NCBI RefSeq assembly: GCF_014651035.1
Contig: NZ_BMWC01000002.1
Span: 744,001 to 808,000, forward strand
Source: Streptomyces lomondensis
Lineage (GTDB): Bacteria > Actinomycetota > Actinomycetes > Streptomycetales > Streptomycetaceae
Direction of reading: 5' to 3'
Length of the DNA: 64,000 nucleotides
Shown here: piece after piece, positions 32,996 through 41,566 of the stretch
Layout of the letters: every line of letters begins with the position of its first letter
Numbering within the stretch: the first letter of the stretch is position 1
Program-made: the position numbers and the translations under genes
The notes under the pieces: model-generated
Seen by the model: the letters and a program-made list of their open reading frames with translations, nothing else
Database searches by the model: none
Told to the model about the DNA's origin: nothing

Positions 32996-33721
32996 CTAAT
33001 TGCCGGGGACGTGCACGATGGCGACCTCGCCCGCGGCCGCCGCGGTGGCGAGCGCGGCCGCGTCGGCCTGGTCGACGAGGAGGGTGAGCGAGAGGTTGCC
33101 CGTGCTCACGGTGGCGTCGTCGTCCGCCGCGACGGTGTTCACGCGCGCGTTGTCGACGAGGCCGCCGCCGGCGGACGAGGTGCCGCTCGACGAGCCGGAG
33201 CTGTCGCCGGAGCTGTTCGAGCCGGCGCTGCTGGTGCCGACGCGGTAGGCGGAGACGAGGTCACCGGGCTTGATGTCCGAGGGGTACTGGCCCTCCTTGA
33301 GGGCGAGGCCCACGGAGGCCTTGCCGGCGGGGAGGCTGGCCTTCTTGGCGAACATCTGGCCCATCACGACCGTGTCCGGGTAGATCGTGGTCTTGGCCTT
33401 GAGCGTCTTGAGCGTGCTCAGCTGCGACCACTTGACGTAGTTGATGCCGGCGTCGTCGGCGACCATCACGGAGGTCACGTTGTCACCGACGGACTCCCCG
33501 GCCTGGATCTCCTTCGTCACCTTGACGACCTCGATCCGGTCACCGGCCTGGAGCACGAGCATCGTCGCGCCCAGCGCGCCCACCAGGATGAGCAGCACGG
33601 CGAGGGCGGCCAGTGCCGGTTTGCGCTCGCGAGGCGGTGTGGGAAGCCGGTCACCGACCGACGGCTGAGCCGGAGTGGCGGAACGACCGGCGCCCGCCCC
33701 CGTACGCTCTTGGATCTTCAC
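32996..33721 (-). CDS. cpaB: CpaB/RcpC-like SAF-domain protein
   Basis: A 241-aa protein with one N-terminal helix (LAALAVLLILVGALGATMLV), a SAF domain from about 60 to 130 (VVKVTKEIQAGESVGDNVT; SDIKPGDLVSAYRV) and a long Ser/Gly linker (SSAGSNSSGDSSGSSSG). It ends in a beta-rich segment, LSLTLLVDQADAAALATAAA. CpaB/RcpC proteins sit at the membrane and contact peptidoglycan or the pilus channel. The GTG start follows GGGGAG. This is the first gene of the leftward tad operon, so the operon promoter should lie in the 439-bp gap upstream. Confidence 0.82.
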   Translation of the reverse strand: MKIQERTGAGAGRSATPAQPSVGDRLPTPPRERKPALAALAVLLILVGALGATMLVLQAGDRIEVVKVTKEIQAGESVGDNVTSVMVADDAGINYVKWSQLSTLKTLKAKTTIYPDTVVMGQMFAKKASLPAGKASVGLALKEGQYPSDIKPGDLVSAYRVGTSSAGSNSSGDSSGSSSGTSSAGGGLVDNARVNTVAADDDATVSTGNLSLTLLVDQADAAALATAAAAGEVAIVHVPGN

Positions 33722-34160
33722 GCAACCGCTCCCCGTACACCCAAGAATATATCTGTCAAATTGCTTTCAAAGTCGGACACTTCACCCGCGTCCACCCGCA
33801 CGGAGATGTGCGGGACGGGCCGGACGTACCCGCCCGACCTGGGCGAATAGCCAGCACTGGGGGTGAGTGTCAAGCCATCGCACCGTATCAGCCGCACATA
33901 AGCCCCTCAAGGCGCGTCCTGCCTCCTGGACCTCAGGTTGCGGGCTGTTATCCATCTGCAACGTCATAAGGGCTCAGCCCCGTCGTGAACAGAGCCGGAA
34001 CGGGACGCCCCCTGTGCGCCAGCGAATCGGCACCCACCCCAACCGCCCCGCGCGACGGGCTTGTTCGTCACCTGTCGGCCATCATGCCTGCACGATTCAC
34101 TCACGAAGCCGGAAGGGGAGCGCCGGACGGCCCCGCCTCGTACCGCGCACGTCCAGGCCG
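33722..34160. promoter_or_regulatory. Gap upstream of the tad operon with a candidate promoter
   Basis: The gap separates cpaB from a leftward SUKH-like gene. Close to cpaB, the minus strand has an unusually AT-rich stretch with TTGAAA, TTGACA (33759-33754) and TATATT (33751-33746). The elements overlap too closely to assign one standard -35/-10 pair, but this is the best promoter candidate for the whole tad operon. The rest of the gap shows nothing I can support. Confidence 0.35.
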
Positions 34161-34592
34161 TCACCGGTACCAGTCCTCTCCCCCGCTGCCCAACGCCTGC
34201 CGGACATAGACGGACAGGTCGGTGGCCACGAGAGTGCGCTCGTCCGTCTCGTGGTCCCAGACGTACACGCCCGCATCCCCGGTGTCCTGTACGAAGGCGA
34301 ACTGGTCGCCCCCACCGTTGTCGCCGAAGAACAGCAGTGGTTCGAACGGCCGGTGGAGCGAGCGGAGGCCGGGGTCGGTGCGGAAGGTGAGGTTGTCGTT
34401 CAGGATGCGCTCGGCGGGCCAGACGACATCCTCGCCGTAGGGGCCCTCGATCCCGTCGGTCTCCAGCAGGAGGGAGCGCAGGGCCGGCGGCAAGGGCTGG
34501 CCGAGGGACTCCTCGATGCGGTGGAGGACGGCACGGGGTGCCGGTGGGCGCAAGGCCCCCGTCCGCAACTCGTCGACCATGTCACGCCACAT
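34161..34592 (-). CDS. SMI1/KNR4 (SUKH) family protein
   Basis: A 143-aa protein: helix MWRDMVDELRTGAL, then EESLGQPLPPALRSLLLETDGIEGPYG, the classical SUKH P-L-P-x-x-L-R-x-L-L-x-x-x-x-G motif, then RPFEPLLFFGDNGGGDQFAF. It ends with YVWDHETDERTLVATDL. The G-D-N-G-G-G-D-x-F-A-F block is diagnostic of the SMI1/KNR4 family. GAGGAGG precedes the ATG. Family members are often immunity proteins, but no toxin is adjacent. It is divergent from the membrane-protein pair at 34727. Confidence 0.85.
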   Translation of the reverse strand: MWRDMVDELRTGALRPPAPRAVLHRIEESLGQPLPPALRSLLLETDGIEGPYGEDVVWPAERILNDNLTFRTDPGLRSLHRPFEPLLFFGDNGGGDQFAFVQDTGDAGVYVWDHETDERTLVATDLSVYVRQALGSGGEDWYR

Positions 34593-34726
34593 TCCGGCCT
34601 CCTCGTCATCGGCCCTCCGCCGCCCCGACAGCCACGACCCCACCACAACCAGGCGATCTATAGCACTCGCGAACCCCCGAGTAGAGTGCCGCGCGGACAG
34701 CGAGCGGACCGCGGGGGGGCTCAACG

Positions 34727-36805
34727 GTGAGAACAGTCACGGCAAATGGGGCATACGCAGGACCTATAGCGGCAGGGAGCAGCGGGTGGCTGCGCGTGCT
34801 CCGTCTGGTTCTGGCCCTCTGCTCGCTGACGGCGGTCTTCGCAACCGCCACCCCGGCCCGGGCGGCGGACGCCCCCGCTCCCACCCAGGCCGCCTACCTC
34901 GCCGAGCGGCTGCGGGAGAACCCGGTCTACGTCAGCGACCAGCTCCCCCGCGCCGTACCGCGGTCCACGGCACCCGACTTCGCGCGGCTCGCGAAGAGGA
35001 CCGGCGTGCCGACCTACGTGCTGGTCCTCCCGCTCGAAAGCGTCAGGCAGGGCAAGGAGCTGCTCGGCGCGGTGCACGACCGGCTGGGCCGGGACGGGTT
35101 GTACGTGCTGGTCGACGACAGTTCGGTGACGGACGCCGCGGCCTACGGCGTGCGCGCTCCGGCCGACGACGCCTGGACGGCCCAGCTGTACGAACTGCCG
35201 TATGACGCGGGCCCGTTGCTGAGCTTCGAGCGGTTCGCGGACGTCATCGCCCAGGGCCCCGAGAAGGCCTCGGCCCGCGCCGAGGCGGCTCGGGAGAAGT
35301 ACGAGGGCGACGAGCCCGCCGCGATGTACATCGGCCAGGCCGACCGCCGCAACCAGTCGTTCCTCACGGGCGTCCTGCTCACCAGCGTCCCCCTGCTGAT
35401 CCTGCTGACGGCGGCGTACGTGCGGCGTCTGCGCCGCCGCCGGTACTCCGGGTCCGCCAAGAGCGCCACCGCCCGTGCCGGGCGCCGGATACCCGCCGGT
35501 GTCGCCGTGGTCACCGCCGCGCTGATCGCCGCCGTCGCGGTCGCCCTCACCGCCCTCGCCGTCTTCGACCAGACCAGGTCGAGCGCGACGGAGCCGCCCA
35601 CCCCCGCCGAGCTGTCCGCCCGGGTCGAACGCGTCGCGGCGGGCCTGAAGCAGGACCCCGTCTACGCCGACCCGGAGAGCCCGCGGGTGCTCGACGCGCG
35701 CCAACTGGACCGGCTGCACGACCGGATCCGGGACTTCCGGCGCTCCGACGGCGGCGGGCCGGTGTACGTCTCGCTCGTGCCGCAGACGCACGAGAGCGAG
35801 GCGGCCGGCGACGCGGAGCTGTTCGCCGCGGCGGTGCGGGCCAAGGTGGGCGAGGACGGGGTGTACGTCGTCGCCGATCCGGGCGACGGCACGATCGACG
35901 TCTACAACCACGGCCTGCGCCTGGACGCCAACCACCTCGCCCTGGACCTGCCGGAGTCCATCGAGCTCGGCGACAGCAGGGCGGACGACGCCGACGACCA
36001 CCTCCTCGGCGAGCGCCTCGACGCGCTGATGACCTTCCTCGACGAGACCCCGCGCACGGACCGCCCCACCGAGGGCTTCACACCCGCCCCGGCGCCGAGT
36101 TCCGCGGAGGAGACCGCTCTTCCCCCGCTGTTCGCGACCGACTTCTGGCCGGGTCTGGCCGTGGGCGTCTTCGCGGCTCTCCTGCTGTCCGCCGTCCTGG
36201 CCGGAGTGACGGCGCTCGTGCTGCGCCGGCGGCGGCCGGCACCGGTGCCGGCCCACCTCCTGCCCCTCACGGCACCCACGGAGCCGTCGGCGTCCTACCT
36301 CCGGCGTACCGCGTACACCGAGATCAGCGCCCTCGCACGGGAGTTCACCCAGTCCGGCGAGCGCAGCCCCCGCGCCGGGGACTGCCTCGACGCGGCACTG
36401 CTCCTGGTCGACGGCGACCCCGACCGCGCCCGGAAACCGGGGCTGGATCCCGCGACCCTGGTCGCCGTCATCGCGCTCGCCCGAGCGGGCCGTGCCGCGC
36501 TCGCCGGCGAGAAGGCCGACCTGTGCTGCGGCGTCAACCCTCTGCACGGGCCCGGCGTCAGCCTGCATCACGTCCGCGTCGCCACCGAGGGCAACAGCCG
36601 GCGCCTGCTCCCCGTCTGCGAGTACTGCCGCAACACGGCCATCGCCGATCCCCGCGGCGTTCCGGCCCTGCTGATGAGGCTGCCGGCCTCGTCCGGCGGC
36701 GGCCGCGTGCCGTACTACGAGGCGACCGACGGCCCGCTGGCCGCCGTACCCAAGGGCATCGCCCGGCTCATCGACAGGGTGAGGGAGACCGCGGGTGTCC
36801 ACTGA
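34727..36805 (+). CDS. Large membrane protein with two repeated extracytoplasmic domains
   Basis: A 692-aa protein. Signal-like segment at about 22-47, then a first outer domain (50-205; LRENPVYVSDQLPRAVP, PTYVLVLPL, DGLYVLVDD). Helices follow near 210-232 and 262-285, then a second outer domain (290-470; LKQDPVYADPESPRVLD, GPVYVSLVPQ, DGVYVVADP), a helix at 475-500 and a cytoplasmic tail. The two outer domains are clearly repeats and resemble the TPM fold; this is an inference. The tail has the motif CCGVNPLHG, then VCEYCRNTAI and VPYYE, a possible metal or thiol site. The GTG start gives a long n-region. It overlaps the next gene by 11 bp. Confidence 0.65.
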   Translation: MRTVTANGAYAGPIAAGSSGWLRVLRLVLALCSLTAVFATATPARAADAPAPTQAAYLAERLRENPVYVSDQLPRAVPRSTAPDFARLAKRTGVPTYVLVLPLESVRQGKELLGAVHDRLGRDGLYVLVDDSSVTDAAAYGVRAPADDAWTAQLYELPYDAGPLLSFERFADVIAQGPEKASARAEAAREKYEGDEPAAMYIGQADRRNQSFLTGVLLTSVPLLILLTAAYVRRLRRRRYSGSAKSATARAGRRIPAGVAVVTAALIAAVAVALTALAVFDQTRSSATEPPTPAELSARVERVAAGLKQDPVYADPESPRVLDARQLDRLHDRIRDFRRSDGGGPVYVSLVPQTHESEAAGDAELFAAAVRAKVGEDGVYVVADPGDGTIDVYNHGLRLDANHLALDLPESIELGDSRADDADDHLLGERLDALMTFLDETPRTDRPTEGFTPAPAPSSAEETALPPLFATDFWPGLAVGVFAALLLSAVLAGVTALVLRRRRPAPVPAHLLPLTAPTEPSASYLRRTAYTEISALAREFTQSGERSPRAGDCLDAALLLVDGDPDRARKPGLDPATLVAVIALARAGRAALAGEKADLCCGVNPLHGPGVSLHHVRVATEGNSRRLLPVCEYCRNTAIADPRGVPALLMRLPASSGGGRVPYYEATDGPLAAVPKGIARLIDRVRETAGVH

Positions 36806-38015
36806 CGTCAGGCGCGTGCTCGCCACCCTCGCGGCGCTGCTGCTCGCGGCGCTCGGCACGACCACCGCCCGGGCGGCGGACGGCGACGGCCCGAGCGCCG
36901 GGCAGCGCATCGCCGAGGCGTTGCGCACCTCGCCCGTCTACGTCGACGAGGCGTACGCCGATGCCGTACCGCCGTCCCGGCAACGGCAGTTGGCGGACCG
37001 GATCCGCCGCACGGGCCTGCCCATCAAGGTCGTCCTCACCCCGCTCACCAAGGGCGACGCCTTCGACGGCGACTCGGCCGTGCTGGCGGAGACGGTCCGC
37101 GACCGGCTCCCGGAGCAGCGCGAGCTCATCCTCATCACGACGGACGGCGCCTTCCCGGACTCCCTCCAGGGCTACGAGTGGCCCGCCCCCACCCACCAGG
37201 CCCGGGACGCCGTGGCCGCCGCCGGCTTCCTGGACGAGATGCGGCACGCGGGGCTGGCGGACCTGACGGCGAAGGCCGTGGATCTGGTGGCGGAGGGCAA
37301 GGGCACGCAGCGGTACGAGGAGGCGACGAAGGACCCGGGCGGCCCGGCATCGCCCGAGGCACAGGCTCCCACGTCCGGTTCCGGCGGATCGGGCCGGTGG
37401 CTCTGGCCGCTGATCGCCGTATCCGCCCTGGCCCTGACCGCACTCGCGATCCGCGCCCTGGCCCGTTCCCGCTCACGCCATCCGGCCGTTCCCCAGCTGG
37501 TGTTCGCGACGGCCCGCGCGGCCGACGAGGCGGAGCTGCGGCGCCGGGCGGAGGCGGAGGTGCTGGCCCTGGGCGAGGCGACCCAGGCCGCCGACGTCGC
37601 CACGACACCCGGCCTCCAGCACGCCCTCGACGCCTACGCCGCCGCCGGCCGGGTCCTCGACAAGGCCCGGGGCCTGCCGGACCTGGCGGGCGTGCTGGCT
37701 CTGGCGCTGGAGGGCCGCGACGCCCTCGCAGACACCCCCGGCCTCCCCCTCTGCTTCTTCAACCCCCTGCACGGCCGCGCCGCCCGCCGCACCGGCTGGC
37801 GCCCGCTCGGCCGCCGGGACCGGCTGGATGTGGCGGTGTGCCAGGAGTGCGGGGACGCGCTGCGGGACCGCCGCGCCCCGGAGGTGCTCACCGACACGGC
37901 CGCGGACGGCCGTACCGTCCCCTACTTCGAGCTCCCGGCCGGGCGGAGCGTCTGGGCGGCGACCGGGTACGGCTCGCTGATGCCGCCGTCGGAAGGGCTC
38001 GGCAGGGCGCGTTGA
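36795..38015 (+). CDS. Membrane protein with one extracytoplasmic domain and the same Cys tail
   Basis: A 406-aa partner of the preceding protein. It has a signal peptide (TLAALLLAALGTTTARA), one outer domain of the same repeat type (LRTSPVYVDEAYADAVP; PIKVVLTPL; ELILITTDG), a helix near 200-220 and a cytoplasmic helical region. The tail CFFNPLHGRA, VCQECGDALRDRRAP, VPYFELP is clearly homologous to the end of the 34727 product, including CxxC and the Y-x-E end. Overlapping genes and shared domains suggest a complex. The GTG start gives a clean signal peptide. The function is unknown. Confidence 0.65.
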   Translation: MSTDVRRVLATLAALLLAALGTTTARAADGDGPSAGQRIAEALRTSPVYVDEAYADAVPPSRQRQLADRIRRTGLPIKVVLTPLTKGDAFDGDSAVLAETVRDRLPEQRELILITTDGAFPDSLQGYEWPAPTHQARDAVAAAGFLDEMRHAGLADLTAKAVDLVAEGKGTQRYEEATKDPGGPASPEAQAPTSGSGGSGRWLWPLIAVSALALTALAIRALARSRSRHPAVPQLVFATARAADEAELRRRAEAEVLALGEATQAADVATTPGLQHALDAYAAAGRVLDKARGLPDLAGVLALALEGRDALADTPGLPLCFFNPLHGRAARRTGWRPLGRRDRLDVAVCQECGDALRDRRAPEVLTDTAADGRTVPYFELPAGRSVWAATGYGSLMPPSEGLGRAR

Positions 38016-39194
38016 TCAGCCGGGCGGCCGGTCCTCCCGCAGGGCCGCGAACAGGGCCCGGGCCCGCCGGTCGTCCCACTTCACCGCGCTGCCCTTGGAC
38101 GTCCGCAGGTCCGGGTCGGCCACCGGCACGTTGAGCTGCCGGCCCCCGCCGGACGCGGCCTTGCGCAGGGCCTCGAACAGCGACATCAGGTCGGGCAGTT
38201 CCGTCTCCTCGTCCACGATGAGCGTGTCGAGGCCGGCGCGCAGGGTCGGGAAGGACCTGGAGGGGTCGGCGAGGGTGGACGGGGTGGCCGCCTTGCGGGC
38301 GAGGGCGGCGAGGAACTTCTGCTGGTTGCGGGTGCGGCCCAGGTCCCCCTGCGCCTCCTGCTTGCGCTGCCGTACGAAGGCCAGCGCCTCGGCGCCGTCG
38401 AGGGTCTGGCAGCCCGCGGGCAGATCGGCGCCGGAGTCCTTGTCGCGCACGGGCTTGTCCAGGCACAGGTCCACGCCGCCGACGGCGTCCACCACGTCCA
38501 CGAAGCCGGCGAAGCCGATCTCCGCGTAGTGGTCGATGTGCACGCCCGTGTTGCGTTCCACGGTCCGCACCAGCAGGTCGGGACCGCCCAGCGAGAACGC
38601 CGCGTTGAGTTTGTCCGGCGCGGCCCGGTAGCTCCGGCCCGTGTCGGGGTCGACGTAGGGCGGGAGGGTCACCCAGGAGTCGCGCGGCAGGCTGAGCATC
38701 GTGGTGCCGCCCGCTCCGGTGTGCAGCAGGATCACCGAGTCGGTGCGGCGGCCCTCGGCCGAGCCGGTGTTCAGCTCCTTCCTCTCCCGCTCGGTCAGGC
38801 CCTCCCGGCTGTCGGAGCCCACGACCAGGTAGTTGGTGCCCTCGCCGCGCGGCACCCGGCCGGAGAGCGTGCCGAGGTCGACCTGCTGGTTGAGCCGGGT
38901 GTCGGCCCAGACGTACGTACTGGCACCGGCGAGCAGCAGGACGGACGACAGCACGGCCGCGCCGCGCAGGAACCGGCGGCCCTTGCCGGCGCGGCGCCGC
39001 GGGTTCCTGCTGCCGCCCCGCCGCCCACGCTCGTGGACGCTGCCGTCGTAGCGGCCGGGCGCGGCCGGCGAGGGCATGCCGGGCAGGGGCGCCGTGCGGG
39101 TCGACGGCGGTGGTGCCAGGAGGGACCGGGGCGGGACGCCTCTCGGGTCCTGCCCCGCCTGGTGGTCTCCCGGAGGGTCGGTCCAGTCGTTCAT
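38016..39194 (-). CDS. LytR-CpsA-Psr (LCP) family wall-polymer ligase
   Basis: A 392-aa type II membrane protein. A Pro/Arg-rich cytoplasmic part (1-75) precedes one helix (FLRGAAVLSSVLLLAGASTY). The LCP domain (about 115-330) has NYLVVGSDSREG, RTDSVILLHTG, TTMLSLPRDSW with the polyprenyl-binding Arg, DKLNAAFSLGGP and EALAFVRQRKQEAQGDLGRTRNQQ. These are the phosphate- and lipid-binding motifs of enzymes that attach teichoic-type or other glycopolymers to peptidoglycan. It converges with the 36795 gene: the two stops abut in TTGATCA. It follows the second deacetylase/GT2 gene by 27 bp on the same strand, so it may ligate that polymer. Confidence 0.9.
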   Translation of the reverse strand: MNDWTDPPGDHQAGQDPRGVPPRSLLAPPPSTRTAPLPGMPSPAAPGRYDGSVHERGRRGGSRNPRRRAGKGRRFLRGAAVLSSVLLLAGASTYVWADTRLNQQVDLGTLSGRVPRGEGTNYLVVGSDSREGLTERERKELNTGSAEGRRTDSVILLHTGAGGTTMLSLPRDSWVTLPPYVDPDTGRSYRAAPDKLNAAFSLGGPDLLVRTVERNTGVHIDHYAEIGFAGFVDVVDAVGGVDLCLDKPVRDKDSGADLPAGCQTLDGAEALAFVRQRKQEAQGDLGRTRNQQKFLAALARKAATPSTLADPSRSFPTLRAGLDTLIVDEETELPDLMSLFEALRKAASGGGRQLNVPVADPDLRTSKGSAVKWDDRRARALFAALREDRPPG

Positions 39195-39221
39195 CGGCCC
39201 TTCCCGCTGGCTCAGTGGGGG

Positions 39222-41408
39222 TCAAGGCATGGGCACGCTCCTATACGGAACGGGCCCGCCGATCTGTTCAGCGGCCGTCCCGGAGCGCTTCATCCGCTGC
39301 CACCTCAGCCGGCTGCCGAACAGCAGCGCGACCAGCGACTGGATGACGACGAGATACATCAACTGCCGGTAGACGAGGATCTGGAACGGCATCGACCACA
39401 GGGCCCGGACCGGCTCGCCGTCGAGTCTCAGCGCGTAGCCGGAGCAGACGATCTGCACGCCGAGGAAGGCGAACCAGACGCCGGCCGACTCCAGCGGGTC
39501 GCGGAACAGCACCCCGTACAGGGCGTAGACGTCGATGACGGGCGCGAGCAGCGGCAGCGCGACCTGGAAGAGCGCGAGATACGTCAGCCCCCGCCGCCCG
39601 AACCGCCCGGCGGGGCCGGTCCCGACCAGCGCCCCGCGATGCTTCCACATCGCCTGCAACGTGCCGTAACACCACCGGTACCGCTGCCGCCACAACTGCC
39701 GGAGCGTGGTGGGCACTTCGGTCCAGGCGACGGCGGACTCCTCGTACAGCACCCGCCAGCCGGCCCGCCACAGGGCCATCGTCAGGTCGGTGTCCTCGGC
39801 GAGGGTGTCCTCGCTGACCCCGCCGACGCCGATCACCGCGTCCCGCCGGAAGGCCCCGATGGCGCCCGGGACGGTCGGCATGCACTCCAGCACCTCGAAC
39901 ATGCGCCGGTCGAGGTTGAACCCGAAGACGTACTCCAGGTGCTGCCAACGGGCCAGCAGACTGCGCCGGTTGCCGACCTTGGTGTTACCGCTGACGGCCC
40001 CGACAGCCGGGTGCGCGAGCGGCTGAACGATCCGCTCGATGGCATCGGGCTCGAAGACGGTGTCGGCGTCGACCATCACGACGATGTCGTACCGCGCCCG
40101 GGCGAGCCCGGTGTTGAGGGCGGCGGCCTTGCCGGAGTTGGCCTGCCGTACGACTTCGACCCGCGGATCCCCCATGTTCTCGGCGATGTCGGCGGTCCGG
40201 TCGCTCGACCCGTCGTCGATCACGATGACCTGGAGCTGCCGGTGGGTGGAGCCGAGCAGCGACCGCAGGGTCGACCCGATCCCGGCCTCCTCGTTGTACG
40301 CCGGGACGAGCACGGTCACCGGCCCGGACGTCTCCCGCATCCAGGGCGCCCCGGTGCGGAACCGCTCCAGCCGCCGCACATGGGCCCGGGCGAAGAGCGC
40401 GAGCAGCAACAGCCGCAGCACGCCCAGCCCGCCGGCGACGCCGAGGACCCAGATCATCGCGGTGGAGAAGGCCTGCCCGAGGCGCGTGACCTGGATCAGC
40501 CCTGCCCCCAGCCACCGTTCGACCACGGACGGGGAGCTGTACGGAACGAGCCCGAGCCCCTCGGACACGGTGGTGAACCGATCGACGCTCCTGCTCTTCA
40601 ACAGCCGCCGCGCCTCCAGATAGGCGCTCTCCGTCTGGCTGAGCTGCCGGACGATTCCCTGCGCGGGCCTGCGCGCCCCCCTGTCGGCGGCGACCAGCAC
40701 ATATCCGTACCCGGTGGCCCGCCGCGCCGCCTGCCACTCGCGGCCGCACAGGGTGTCGGGGGTGGTGGTCCGCGGCATCCGCAGCAGATTGGTACGCACT
40801 CCGGCGGCGCCGGCCAGTGCGCTCTGGGTCAGTTCGAGCTCGGACCGGAAGCGGGGCGCGGACGACTCGCCCAGCACGGCCCCGGTGTACGTGTTCGACC
40901 CGATCTCATGCCCCTCGGCACGGATGCGCCGGATCAGCTCCGGGTGGCGCGCGGCCTGGGCCCCGTGCACGAAGAAGGTCGCGCGTGCCCGATTGCGGCG
41001 CAGCAGATCCAGCAGCCGCGGGGTCCACACCGGGTCGGGCCCCCCGTCGAAGGTGAGCGCCACGGTCCGGGCGGGCATGGACCCGGTCCGGATCCCGTCC
41101 CGGTTGATCCCGATCACGGGCCCGCCCTTCGCGACGGCCTCCGGCACGGGCGAGACACAGGGCGTCCGCGCCTTCGCGGCGTCGACCTCGTGCTGGGTCC
41201 AGCCCTCGAAGATCAGCAGGGCGAAGACGAGGGGGAGGGTGAGGGCGAGCAACAGCCAGTGGGCCCGGGGGTCTCGGGACTGTTTGTGGCGGGCTCTGGC
41301 CTGGCGGGGTGGGGTGTGGGGGGATGCGGGGCTGGTCAGGGGGCGACACCGCCCCCGGGCTCCGACCACGTGCCGGCTCCCGGGTCCTGCGCATGCCGTC
41401 TTCTCCAC
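39222..41408 (-). CDS. GT2 glycosyltransferase fused to a degenerate polysaccharide-deacetylase domain
   Basis: A 728-aa paralogue of the 7997-10210 protein with the same layout: helix (51-68), NodB-like domain (about 112-290), helix near 320-345, GT2 domain from about 365 (VTVLVPAYNEE) and C-terminal helices. The GT2 motifs are intact (DDGSSDRT, DADT, EDTD, QRYRW). The deacetylase motifs are not. TFDD has become TFDG (121-122), the His-x3-His pair is Asn172 and Gly176 (SNTYTG), and R-x-P-Y is R-M-P-R (210-213). All three metal ligands are gone, so this domain should be inactive and perhaps only binds polymer. The GTG start is uncertain. It is followed by the LCP gene. Confidence 0.87.
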   Translation of the reverse strand: MEKTACAGPGSRHVVGARGRCRPLTSPASPHTPPRQARARHKQSRDPRAHWLLLALTLPLVFALLIFEGWTQHEVDAAKARTPCVSPVPEAVAKGGPVIGINRDGIRTGSMPARTVALTFDGGPDPVWTPRLLDLLRRNRARATFFVHGAQAARHPELIRRIRAEGHEIGSNTYTGAVLGESSAPRFRSELELTQSALAGAAGVRTNLLRMPRTTTPDTLCGREWQAARRATGYGYVLVAADRGARRPAQGIVRQLSQTESAYLEARRLLKSRSVDRFTTVSEGLGLVPYSSPSVVERWLGAGLIQVTRLGQAFSTAMIWVLGVAGGLGVLRLLLLALFARAHVRRLERFRTGAPWMRETSGPVTVLVPAYNEEAGIGSTLRSLLGSTHRQLQVIVIDDGSSDRTADIAENMGDPRVEVVRQANSGKAAALNTGLARARYDIVVMVDADTVFEPDAIERIVQPLAHPAVGAVSGNTKVGNRRSLLARWQHLEYVFGFNLDRRMFEVLECMPTVPGAIGAFRRDAVIGVGGVSEDTLAEDTDLTMALWRAGWRVLYEESAVAWTEVPTTLRQLWRQRYRWCYGTLQAMWKHRGALVGTGPAGRFGRRGLTYLALFQVALPLLAPVIDVYALYGVLFRDPLESAGVWFAFLGVQIVCSGYALRLDGEPVRALWSMPFQILVYRQLMYLVVIQSLVALLFGSRLRWQRMKRSGTAAEQIGGPVPYRSVPMP

Positions 41409-41566
41409 GAGCCCCGCTCGTACCGACCGGACGGAACGGACGTCGTACTCGCTTGCGGGCTAAGGGAGTTACGCATGAGGCGCGAGTGTAGTTTCGGAAC
41501 TCCGGCCGCAGGGCCGGAACGGCAAGCTTCACAGGTGAGCGGGACAGCGGGAGAGGGAGGGGCGGG

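Noticed and set aside
33867..34730. 287-codon plus-strand frame upstream of the 34727 gene
   Set aside because: It runs antisense through the SUKH gene, whose family motifs are on the minus strand.
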